Assembly (NCBI RefSeq): GCF_001632285.1
Contig: NZ_LWAH01000016.1
Span: 248,001 to 312,000 of the forward strand
Direction: 5' to 3'
DNA length: 64,000 bases
From: Moraxella catarrhalis
GTDB lineage: Bacteria > Pseudomonadota > Gammaproteobacteria > Pseudomonadales > Moraxellaceae
Part shown: in pieces, positions 5,945 through 12,650 of the stretch
Position numbering within the stretch: position 1 is the stretch's first letter
Layout of the letters: every line of letters begins with the position of its first letter
Notes under the pieces: model-generated
What the model saw: only the letters and a program-made list of their open reading frames with translations
Database searches by the model: none
Told to the model about the DNA's origin: nothing
Position numbers and translations under genes: made by a program

Positions 5945-6898
5945 CTAGGCTTTTGCGACAACCAACACGCCTGCGGTATCTTTGTCGCTTGATGCTGTCT
6001 TTTTCCAGTTGGTAGGCGTTGCCAATGCACCAGCGTTAGGATTTGCACCGCCTGCGGTCATATCCCACGTATACCCTTTAACGGATGCACCATAAGACCA
6101 TTCAGCTTGATAAGCATTAGTGATGTTCTCTGTGCCTGTTTTTGGCACAATCACGCTGTTAAAATCGTTTTGGTTGTGGACAATCAAACCGCCTTCGGTT
6201 AAGCCCAAAATGTTATGCTTAGTGCTTTCATCGACCAAATCAGGGCAATCGGTTATGATAAACAAGCGTCCTTGTGGGTCTCGCAGTACACTGACATTTT
6301 CATAAGTGAATAGTCGCTCGTTGTTGCCAAGTGCTTTTAGTTGTAGGTTTGTCAAAGCACCAGAGTGCATTACCCACGCTCCAATCGCTTGTGAACGGTC
6401 GCCAAAACGGCTAGCCCCTTTGGTTAGGCTTGCAAAATCAAGGGCGGTTGTACCATCGCCTTCCACAAGAGCGGTATTGCCTTTAATGGCTGATACACCG
6501 CACTTAATGGCGGTATTTAGCATATCGGCAATGGTTGCACGTCCAAGCTGTTCACCAATCTTGATAGCGGCAAGCTGTGGGTTTTGCATTGTCCAGTTGT
6601 ACTGTGCTGCCTCCCATAGGATTTCAGGCGTACCTGCTGCGATTTTTACCGCCACGTTTTTATGTTGGGTCAATCGTGCAGATGAAATGTTGTTTTGCCC
6701 ATTTTCCACATCACGATGACGTACAAGGTTGGCAATCGCCTTAAAAGATGACGCTACATCAAAATCGCCCTTAAACGGCTTGGCAATCAGTTGAATTGTG
6801 CTGTTAGATTGTGCGTTAAATTTATCCACTTGTTGAGCGATAGTCTCGGTCATTACAAGGTGGGTTTCTTGGTTAAATTTGACTAAATCAAAAGCCAT
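5945..6898 (-). CDS. Major capsid protein
   Basis: 317 residues, start ATG at 6898 with GGAG ten bases ahead, two bases after the scaffold stop. Position after a scaffold-like gene, and length, fit a major capsid protein with HK97-type fold. Visible features are an N-terminal helix (residues 1-30), a central alpha/beta part with IGEQLGRATIADMLNTAIK and the surface-like loop QAIGAWVMHSG, then a beta-rich C-terminus (YQAEWSYGASVKGYTWD) common in capsid proteins of phages with Mu F-like minor head genes. A large antisense frame here is a codon-usage shadow. Confidence 0.75.
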   Translation of the reverse strand: MAFDLVKFNQETHLVMTETIAQQVDKFNAQSNSTIQLIAKPFKGDFDVASSFKAIANLVRHRDVENGQNNISSARLTQHKNVAVKIAAGTPEILWEAAQYNWTMQNPQLAAIKIGEQLGRATIADMLNTAIKCGVSAIKGNTALVEGDGTTALDFASLTKGASRFGDRSQAIGAWVMHSGALTNLQLKALGNNERLFTYENVSVLRDPQGRLFIITDCPDLVDESTKHNILGLTEGGLIVHNQNDFNSVIVPKTGTENITNAYQAEWSYGASVKGYTWDMTAGGANPNAGALATPTNWKKTASSDKDTAGVLVVAKA

Positions 6899-6900
6899 AT

Positions 6901-7635
6901 TTATTCTCCGTTGTTTTGTTCATTTAGCCATGCAACACGCTCCTCATCGGTTTTGCAATCGGCTAAGGATTTGGGTGTATTTTTGCCCACGCCTGCTTGT
7001 GTCGCACCTGCACCACTTGCACCACTACCACGCAAAATGCTGTCTTTGTGTGGGTATTGGCTGATGATGGTTTCTAGTGCTTCGTCAAAATCTGCAAGCT
7101 CGCCTGGGTTCTTGCGTGAGTAAATCGGGTTTCCCCCCAAATTAGCCACAATCTTGCCGTTTTCCATCGTGAAATGACTGCCAAATGAACTTTGGACAAT
7201 GTCAGACGGCAACAGCGTTTTGTCTTTGATAAAACTTGAGCGGGCAAATGCACCACCAATCACGGCATTGTTATATTCTTGTTTAATCTTATTGATTTGT
7301 GCGTCTTTCTCGGCAAGCTGTTCATCAAAAGCCTTTTTCGCTTCCGCTTTGACTTTCTCAACTTCGCCTGCGTCAATCAATCGCTTATCATCAAGGTTTT
7401 TAACCGTTTCAAGGGCTTTTTTAGCATCGTCAGCATTTAGACCATCAAAAGCCTTAAGTAAGGTTTCCGCTTTTTCTTTGGCTTCTCGGTGCTGTTTGGC
7501 TTCTGCATTGAGTTGTGAGATTTTCGCCATGTTTTGCATGGCGTCAAAAGCAATCTCTTGCCCATCGTCATACATATAAACAGGCTTACCATCTTGCACA
7601 ACCACATTACCGTTTTCATCAAGTTTTAATTTCAT
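6901..7635 (-). CDS. Capsid scaffolding protein
   Basis: 244 residues from ATG at 7635 (MKLKLDENGN) with GGAG 8 bases ahead; the upstream TTG start is less likely. Residues 5-30 form a short beta N-terminus (VVVQDGKPVYMYDDGQEI). Residues 35-130 are a long, Lys/Glu/Ala-rich coiled coil (AEAKQHREAKEKAETLLKAF, VEKVKAEAKKAFDEQLAEKD), typical of phage scaffolds placed just before the capsid gene. The C-terminus is Gly/Ala-rich. It guides procapsid assembly and leaves before DNA packaging. Confidence 0.72.
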   Translation of the reverse strand: MKLKLDENGNVVVQDGKPVYMYDDGQEIAFDAMQNMAKISQLNAEAKQHREAKEKAETLLKAFDGLNADDAKKALETVKNLDDKRLIDAGEVEKVKAEAKKAFDEQLAEKDAQINKIKQEYNNAVIGGAFARSSFIKDKTLLPSDIVQSSFGSHFTMENGKIVANLGGNPIYSRKNPGELADFDEALETIISQYPHKDSILRGSGASGAGATQAGVGKNTPKSLADCKTDEERVAWLNEQNNGE

Positions 7636-7710
7636 AACAAACTCCAAAAATCGTCTTTCCAGACGTTACACCCTAGTTTTCCAACATCGGGCAACAAACC
7701 CACAAGGGGG

Positions 7711-8676
7711 CTAAAAAACTTTTTCAAATATCTTAGGTTCAAGCTGTCTCATTTCATCAAGTGTCAACGGCTCAAAGTTTTTATCAAGCTGTAATGCCTT
7801 AAACCGCTCAATTCCTATCTCGCCAAACAGTTTCGCTCTCGCTTTACCAAGCGCCATCTCTTGCGTTTCCAAAGCTTGCTTTTTTAGCCATTCATAATAG
7901 CTAACATTATCTGTTACACCGTTTTCACTGGCACGCTTAGTAGGTGCTGTCATTCCCTTATACACAAGGATGGTTGTACTACGGCAATTATGATGATAAG
8001 GGGGATATTTAGCCTTATCAATCGGCATTATCGTATGGTCTAAATACCTACAAATGGGGCTTGTGCGTGTATCAAGCGTGGCTAGTACCTGCACCCCTTG
8101 GATAATATCACTATACTGCACCACAAACTCTTTTTGGGCTTCGCTTGAGATAATCGCCGTTCCTGTGCGTGCAATGGTTTGGGCTTGGCGTTTGGTGGCG
8201 GTTAAAATACCATCTTTAAAACCGCCCTTTTTCGTGCCACGGATTGCCTTTACCAATTGGTCGTTTGTCCACCCCTCATAATGGGCAAGGCGTATCACGG
8301 CGGTTAGACGGTCAGCTTCATCATCGGCAAACTTGGCAAGCAATTCATCAAGGCTTAAGCCCTTAGTAACATTCAACGGCTTTTCAAAGGCGTGCTTGAT
8401 CGCCTTGTCTAGCTTGTCATTTTTGGGCTTGGCAACCTTAGCAAGTTTTCGCTCATGCTCAATTCTTAGCCCAAAAAATCCACGCCATTCATTTTTAAGC
8501 ACCACGCCATAGCCTGTAAACACTTGCCAAAACCGCTTACGGCTTGATTTGATGTGCTTGTATTCGCTAACGTCAATATCATCAATGATTTGGTTAAGCT
8601 CGTCATCTGGGAATAACTTAACCAAAAATGCCTTGAACCGCTCAATCATCACGGCAAGCAATAACTGTTTATCCAT
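7711..8676 (-). CDS. Phage minor head protein (Mu F-like)
   Basis: 321 residues. The Mu F-type minor head signature is clear near residues 200-240: LATLDTRTSPICRYLDH, then YPPYHHNCRSTTILV, with the conserved Cys/His cluster. The N-terminal 100 residues are basic and helical. The protein is a minor head component placed near the portal. Its start lies inside the last codons of the portal fragment (overlap of 8 bases). The C-terminal half is helical, and it ends 75 bases before the scaffold start. Confidence 0.85.
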   Translation of the reverse strand: MDKQLLLAVMIERFKAFLVKLFPDDELNQIIDDIDVSEYKHIKSSRKRFWQVFTGYGVVLKNEWRGFFGLRIEHERKLAKVAKPKNDKLDKAIKHAFEKPLNVTKGLSLDELLAKFADDEADRLTAVIRLAHYEGWTNDQLVKAIRGTKKGGFKDGILTATKRQAQTIARTGTAIISSEAQKEFVVQYSDIIQGVQVLATLDTRTSPICRYLDHTIMPIDKAKYPPYHHNCRSTTILVYKGMTAPTKRASENGVTDNVSYYEWLKKQALETQEMALGKARAKLFGEIGIERFKALQLDKNFEPLTLDEMRQLEPKIFEKVF

Positions 8677-9013
8677 CTAATAACCCATCAATATCATCAT
8701 CGGTTAGCTCGGCATTAATCAGATTAAACTCACGGGCTTTGTCATAAATCACGGTTCTTGGCAACTTACCACCATCAACCAACTGTGCAAGCCCCGTCAG
8801 CACACCCACATCTACCGCAAGTTGGTTAAACTGCTGACGAATGATAAATTTAGGCTCATCATCAATGCCCATATAAACATTGCACCATCTAAGTAGGGTT
8901 AAAAAGCCTTCGTTAAGGTTCGCCACACACAAAGACGCTTGGCTGTGCTGTGCTGATGTTTCATTTTCTGCTTGGGTTGCTGTTTTGATTGTACTGTTTG
9001 CTTGCTTGTGCGT
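8669..9013 (-). pseudogene. Portal protein, C-terminal fragment
   Basis: The frame is open from the stop at 9014-9016 down to 8669 and encodes about 114 residues with no good start codon. The segment TIKTATQAENETSAQHSQAS, then the helix LNEGFLTLLRWCNVYMG and the end (AELTDDDIDGLLDG), match the C-terminus of DUF4055-type phage portal proteins. A portal needs about 450 residues or more, so three quarters are gone. The upstream edge at about 9014-9030 is a deletion junction joining this late gene to an early gene. The downstream minor head gene is intact and overlaps it. Confidence 0.75.
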
Positions 9014-9030
9014 TCAGTAGCCTTGTTTGA

Positions 9031-9327
9031 CTACCTAAAGTTGTTGCCGATATGCCGTTTTTCTTGAATTTGTAAGCCAGTCATACGCTTACCTGACCTT
9101 TTTAGATAACACAAAACAAGGTGCATTTTGCTATTTATCCTTTGGTTGTTAAAATCACGCTTTTTTGCTGATTTTTTCTTTGGCTGTTCGGAATTGTCAA
9201 GATTGATGACTTTGCCACCTTTTTTGATAAATTCAGCGATTTGTTGCTCTTGGGCGTCTAAATCTGTTCTTGAATAATTAAAATCATTGCTCACAGAATT
9301 AGAGTTTGGTATAATAAATTCGTTCAT
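9031..9327 (-). CDS. Hypothetical early phage protein, possibly truncated
   Basis: 98 residues starting MNEFIIPNSNS with AAGGA ahead of the ATG. A polar N-terminus (residues 1-45) is followed by a Lys-rich linker (QPKKKSAKKRDF) and a short helical end (KMHLVLCYLKRSGKRMTGLQ) resembling the first part of a winged-helix domain. It lies where early left/right operon genes next to cro are expected and stops 17 bases before the portal junction, so its true C-terminus may have been replaced when the phage genes between were deleted. Function unknown. Confidence 0.5.
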   Translation of the reverse strand: MNEFIIPNSNSVSNDFNYSRTDLDAQEQQIAEFIKKGGKVINLDNSEQPKKKSAKKRDFNNQRINSKMHLVLCYLKRSGKRMTGLQIQEKRHIGNNFR

Positions 9328-9363
9328 TTAACTTTCCTTAAGTTAATCCGAAAATGGACACCG

Positions 9364-9389
9364 CCCCTAGCGATAACTAGGGGTTTTTT
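9364..9389 (+). terminator. Rho-independent terminator (plus strand)
   Basis: CCCCTAG and CTAGGGG form a 7-bp stem with a 6-base loop, followed by six T on the plus strand. It overlaps the stop codon of the cro remnant on the other strand. No plus-strand gene is seen to end here, so it may terminate antisense transcription or be a relic. Confidence 0.55.
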
Positions 9390-9555
9390 GTTGTTCTCTG
9401 ACATATTCCCAATTAATATCAGGACGCAAGCCTTCCGCTTTTACCTTACCGCCTGTCGCTTGCTCAATAGCTAAGCATCTACCCCTTGGCGGATTGTTTT
9501 TATCCCATTTACTCAATGCCCAAGGCGTGATGCCAAGTGAGCGAGCCAAGGCTGA
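9367..9555 (-). pseudogene. Cro-like repressor, N-terminus lost
   Basis: The minus frame between 9555 and 9367 encodes SALARSLGITPWALSKWD and then NNPPRGRCLAIEQATGGK, the helix-turn-helix core and C-terminus of the YdaS/Cro-type small repressors found beside cI in gammaproteobacterial prophages. The usual 12-15 N-terminal residues and start codon are missing: a stop occurs directly upstream at 9556-9558, where the sequence changes into the repressor gene of the other strand. About 62 residues remain; the recognition helix is present but there is no ATG. Confidence 0.7.
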
Positions 9556-10180
9556 TCAATTTCCTAAAATGATACGCCGTTATTCCAAAGGTCAAGCCAA
9601 GCCAAGAAACGACAAAATGAAACTGCTTACGCAATGTCTTGGTGTACCTATAACTTGGCTTGATTACGGCGAAGGTGAGATGACAAAAAATAATGATAAA
9701 CTCACCCCTATCATTGAATGGGACGATAGCACCCCACTGGATGATGATGAAGCTGAGATCCCTTTTTATAAAGACATTGCCTTTGCTTGTGGGCATGGTG
9801 CAGTCAATGGTGATGCACCGCTTGAGGGTCGTAAGCTGCGCATGGGCAGACGCACCTTGAGCAATCTGGGTGTGATGCCCATCAATGCCTTTGCAGTCAC
9901 TGCGTGCGATGACAGCATGACGCCCTATGTGCAAGATGGCGACACCATCTATATCGATAAAAGACGAAAAGAAGTCAAGGATGGGCGGATTTTTGCAATT
10001 CGCTTTGGGGAGCTGTGCTTATGTAAGCGTCTGTACCGACTGCCTGATGGTGGCGTGCGTATCGTCAGCGATAATGCCGCTGAATTTCCTGAGCAGGTCG
10101 CCACCAAGCAGCAGATCAGCGATGGTGAGTTTGAAGTGATTGGGTGGGTGTGGAGTGTCAGCCGTCTTGAGCGGTGGTGA
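9494..10180 (+). pseudogene. CI-type S24 repressor, N-terminal DNA-binding part truncated
   Basis: The frame from 9494 gives 228 residues, but the first 20 are antisense of the cro remnant. Phage repressor sequence begins near 9560: RRYSKGQAKPRNDKMKLLTQ is the end of a helix-turn-helix domain. The C-terminal half is a LexA/CI S24 autopeptidase: CDDSMTP with the catalytic Ser, then FGELCLCKRLYR with the catalytic Lys, and CG in FACGHG as a likely self-cleavage site. Without the front of the helix-turn-helix it should not bind its operator. ATG 9494 and ATG 9569 are both poor starts. Confidence 0.78.
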
Positions 10181-10231
10181 TGAATTTAAGATCGCCAAAC
10201 GCATATTGAAGAAAATTTAGGAGTAATAACC

Positions 10232-11128
10232 GTGACAGCAGAAACCTTTCATTTAATACCAGCTATCACAGGTGCTGTGAGTGGCGCTGCATCAGTTGGT
10301 TTGCTAAATGGGCCTTTGCAAACCTTTCAAGATATTTGGTTTGTGGTATATGGTCACAAGTGGCATTATAAAGTTGAAAGCATTAAGGCTCAACAAGCAA
10401 TGAATATACAAGCCATGCAGAACAACATTCAGACCGGTATTGAAAAAATACCAGCAAATGCACTCAAAGACCCCAATGTGGCAATTATCGGCCCAGCGTT
10501 GGAAGCCAGCCGATTTCATATGAACGAAGAGAACATTCGCGAAATGTTTGCCAATTTGATTGTGTCAGCCATGGATGAGAGAAAAGATGGTCAGGTGCAT
10601 CATGCGTTTGTAGAGATTATCAAATCACTTAGCCCATTGGATGCCAAAAATCTAGAATATCTAAGTCAAAGCGGTGATGCACCAATTGTGAATATTGTCA
10701 AAGAAGCAAGTTATGGCTTTCATATGCTTCACCAACATGTATTTTTAGGCAATCGCCAAGTACTAGATCCCAACTTGATTACACCATCTATTGATAACCT
10801 TGCACGCCTTAAGCTAATAGATGTGACATATACCGAACACTTGACACATGAACCAGTCTATGATCCCTTTTATCACTCAGCCTTATATCAAGAAAAAGTT
10901 TCAGCACTGGGCAAAGAGCTTAAACTTCGAAGACTGGATATATCCAAGCTTCAAGATCTCACTAGACCAGTTGAACTCGATGGCAAGGTTCTAAACAAAG
11001 ATGAACGAACTGAACAAATAGAGCTGATAAACAAAGAATTAGAGTCCAAAATTGAGATACAAAAAGGCATTATTAAACTTACTGCTTTTGGTAAAAATTT
11101 CCTAAGCGTCTGTTCGCCCACGACTTAG
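10232..11128 (+). CDS. Abi-alpha (DUF4393) family protein
   Basis: 298 residues, start GTG at 10232 with ribosome site TTAGGAGT. Residues 1-30 contain a Gly/Ala-rich hydrophobic stretch (PAITGAVSGAASVGLLNG). The middle has the DUF4393 / Abi-alpha pattern: IPALALKDPN-like segment (ANALKDPNVAIIGPALEASR), then EENIREMFANLIVSAMD and VEIIKSLSPLDAKNLEYLSQ. This family is associated with abortive infection and often sits next to prophage repressors. It starts 51 bases after the repressor, on the same strand, and looks intact, so it may have been kept for host benefit. The biochemical action is unknown. Confidence 0.75.
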   Translation: MTAETFHLIPAITGAVSGAASVGLLNGPLQTFQDIWFVVYGHKWHYKVESIKAQQAMNIQAMQNNIQTGIEKIPANALKDPNVAIIGPALEASRFHMNEENIREMFANLIVSAMDERKDGQVHHAFVEIIKSLSPLDAKNLEYLSQSGDAPIVNIVKEASYGFHMLHQHVFLGNRQVLDPNLITPSIDNLARLKLIDVTYTEHLTHEPVYDPFYHSALYQEKVSALGKELKLRRLDISKLQDLTRPVELDGKVLNKDERTEQIELINKELESKIEIQKGIIKLTAFGKNFLSVCSPTT

Positions 11129-11145
11129 AGACTGCTTAATCTCAT

Positions 11146-11364
11146 TTACAAAGCGCTTAGTAAAGGCTTTTTTTGTTCGTCCGTCATGGGGTTTGGGTCA
11201 ATGATGAGAAAATCCTGCACCGATTTGTCTTTATCCGCCGCTTGCATGTAGGCAAGTAAGGCAAAGCCTTGTAAGTATTTTTTGGCGTTTTGGGTGGCTT
11301 TTTGGATGTTACGGCTAAAATGAACCGTATTTGCTCCAAGCACAATGTTAATTGCCAGTGCCAT
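11146..11364 (-). CDS. Hypothetical prophage protein, 72 aa
   Basis: Starts ATG at 11364 with AAAGGA 8 bases ahead, giving MALAINIVLGANTVHFSRNI and onward. No motif is recognised; the helix around residues 20-42 is basic. The C-terminal part (IIDPNPMTDEQ) repeats a sequence found in a truncated frame 700 bases to the right (IDPNPMTDK), so these are related genes and one or both ends have been rearranged. It converges on the Abi-alpha gene, 17 bases from its stop. Confidence 0.6.
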   Translation of the reverse strand: MALAINIVLGANTVHFSRNIQKATQNAKKYLQGFALLAYMQAADKDKSVQDFLIIDPNPMTDEQKKPLLSAL

Positions 11365-11381
11365 GTTGTCATCCTTTAAGT

Positions 11382-11410
11382 AAAAAAAACCACCGCATTG
11401 GGTGGGTTTT
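11382..11410 (-). terminator. Hairpin terminator on the minus strand
   Basis: CCACC and GGTGG pair around GCATTG, with extra A/T pairs, and on the minus strand are followed by eight T. It lies 17 bases after the stop of the 11427-11831 gene and before the 72-residue gene. Confidence 0.6.
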
Positions 11411-11426
11411 GGTCGTGATTGGGTCG

Positions 11427-11831
11427 TTAAGCGATGTGTTTTAAAAACTGCTGATATTTGTGCTTGCTTAATTGTAAAATGGCAGATTTGCTATCGTCAA
11501 ACTCAATATGACAAACATAAGCGTCTTTGGTACGATTGGGTAGCCCAGCACCAATAGACAGGGCAACCAGTGCAGGCAAAACGCCCGCCCTAACAAGCAG
11601 CGTGCCAACAGTGGCACTGATGGCACCATTTTGAACCGAATTTGCCAAATTTGCCACCTGATCGATGTCAATGAGCTCAAATCTTTGTACCTGAGTGCTA
11701 AGATTGTACACATGGTTTTTGTTGGTTTGTTTGTCCATGATGGCAAGAAAACAACCAAACGATGACGCCGATTTTATAAAATCATCAGAATGTAACAGTT
11801 TAATGCCAAACATAACAAGTCTCATCATCAA
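11427..11831 (-). CDS. Hypothetical prophage protein, 134 aa
   Basis: Starts at 11831 (MMMRLVMFGIKLL) with GAGGG upstream; an alternative is the internal ATG giving MDKQTNKNHV. A central hydrophobic stretch (ATVGTLLVRAGVLPALVALS, about 73-92) could be a membrane segment or hairpin loop inside a bacterial PH-like fold, since strands on both sides (VQRFELIDI, DAYVCHIEFD, SAILQLSKHKYQQFL) are PH-like. This is a guess from shape only. It is followed by a terminator, so it is a separate transcription unit near the prophage end. Confidence 0.55.
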   Translation of the reverse strand: MMMRLVMFGIKLLHSDDFIKSASSFGCFLAIMDKQTNKNHVYNLSTQVQRFELIDIDQVANLANSVQNGAISATVGTLLVRAGVLPALVALSIGAGLPNRTKDAYVCHIEFDDSKSAILQLSKHKYQQFLKHIA

Positions 11832-11857
11832 AAACTACCCTCATCATACCTTAACTC

Positions 11858-11965
11858 TCACGCCTTTTCAAGCCGATCAAACATACACATTAAGGCTTCA
11901 CTTTGCCTTTGGAGTGCTTGCTCTGCTTTGATTGCTTCATACGCTTCACGCATCTTGTCAGTCAT
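11858..11965 (-). pseudogene. Fragment related to the 72-aa gene
   Basis: A 35-codon frame from ATG 11965 to TGA 11858 encodes MTDKMREAYEAIKAEQALQR and onward to RLEKA. Upstream in frame, without a start, it reads IDPNPMTD, the same words as the C-terminal part of the 11146-11364 product; at the DNA level about 20 bases are nearly identical. It is likely the 3' end of a paralogue whose front was lost, or the displaced true end of the 72-residue gene. Confidence 0.45.
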
Positions 11966-11985
11966 AGGATTTGGATCAATTGTTG

Positions 11986-12162
11986 ATGATTTATATATTC
12001 GTGGTCAAGGATGACGCACTGCATTTATTACACGCCAGTAAGCTCAACCGCCCAACAAAAATTGAAGTCAAATGAGATAGTAAGTATTTTAAAGTCACTG
12101 GTCGAAAATTTGGCGAAGTGGGTACAATTTACAGCTTTGCGCCTGCAAAGTACAGCCTTTAG
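11986..12162 (+). pseudogene. Small phage gene remnant with one internal stop
   Basis: One plus-strand frame reads MIYIFVVKDDALHLLHASKL and onward, meets TGA at 12073-12075, and goes on in the same frame as DSKYFKVTGRKFGEVGTIYS to a TAG at 12160. The two halves look like one beta-rich polypeptide broken by a single stop. There is no ribosome site at the ATG. Family unknown. Confidence 0.35.
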
Positions 12163-12243
12163 ATGATATACCATTTTAGGAGGAAGAAATTAAACAAAGT
12201 TTTAACGGTGGTTAGTATGTGGTTATTATTATTTTTAGCTATT

Positions 12244-12275
12244 AAAAGACCTACAACTTTTGCTGTAGGTCTTTT
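12244..12275. terminator. Bidirectional terminator after tRNA-Leu
   Basis: AAAAGACCTACA and TGTAGGTCTTTT make a perfect 12-bp stem with an 8-base loop; T-rich sequence follows on both strands. It lies 8 bases past the CCA end of the minus-strand tRNA gene. Confidence 0.8.
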
Positions 12276-12282
12276 ATTTTAT

Positions 12283-12369
12283 TGGTACCAGTGGTCGGAC
12301 TCGAACCGACACGCTTTTAAGGGCAACGGATTTTGAATCCGTCGTGTCTACCAATTTCACCACACTGGC
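12283..12369 (-). tRNA. tRNA-Leu (CAA)
   Basis: 87 bases including an encoded CCA. The acceptor stem GCCAGTG pairs with CACTGGT (one G-U), the anticodon arm is ACGGA-TTCAAAA-TCCGT with anticodon CAA, there is a long variable arm (class II), and the T arm contains GGTTCGAGTCC. The 3' end faces the prophage, which suggests the phage integrated at it. Confidence 0.95.
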
Positions 12370-12402
12370 ATGTATGGTTAGCCTAACTGGCTATGAGTGC
12401 GT

Positions 12403-12430
12403 ATTATACTGATATTTTTATCGCTGTCAA
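12403..12430 (-). promoter_or_regulatory. Consensus sigma-70 promoter of tRNA-Leu
   Basis: On the minus strand TTGACA (12425-12430) and TATAAT (12403-12408) are exact consensus boxes with a 16-base spacer, about 35 bases before the tRNA 5' end. A GC-containing discriminator (GCGCAC-like) follows the -10 box, as in stringently controlled stable-RNA promoters. Confidence 0.85.
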
Positions 12431-12650
12431 TACTTTTTATCAATTTTTTTCGTTAAATAATGATTTGATGGTTTAGATGATAAAAACCAAAGCACGCTTA
12501 GTCATATTTTGTCATATGTTATGATAAATTATGGCGGTATGGTCAGCCGATATTACAAATTGCTTAACAGTTGATAACATATCATTAACATGATAACATA
12601 CTAATAGCAAGGTTTTTTGTTGTTTTTATTTGTTTATCTAAGGAATTCTT

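Larger units (their letters stand above)
1..12282. mobile_element. Degraded tailed-phage prophage (right part)
   Basis: A run of phage morphogenesis genes on the minus strand (portal fragment, minor head, scaffold, capsid, connectors, tail tube, tail chaperone) is followed on the right by a broken repressor/cro region, an Abi-alpha gene and small unknown genes, ending beside tRNA-Leu. The long non-contractile-style tail gene order (terminator, tube, chaperone with frameshift) suggests a siphovirus. Terminase, most of the portal, replication and integrase genes are not seen; the left part lies outside the window. The right boundary is inferred from the tRNA, the left one is unknown. The broken portal and repressor mean it is probably not inducible by itself. 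Confidence 0.9.

Noticed and set aside
6306..6719. Plus-strand 137-codon frame inside the capsid gene
   Set aside because: Antisense of a gene with clear family features; it has no ribosome site and arises from codon bias.
7199..7579. Plus-strand 126-codon frame inside the scaffold gene
   Set aside because: Low-complexity Ser/Ala antisense of the Lys/Glu/Ala coiled coil.
9509..9934. Minus-strand 141-codon frame over the repressor
   Set aside because: Antisense of the S24 peptidase domain, which has recognisable catalytic residues on the plus strand.
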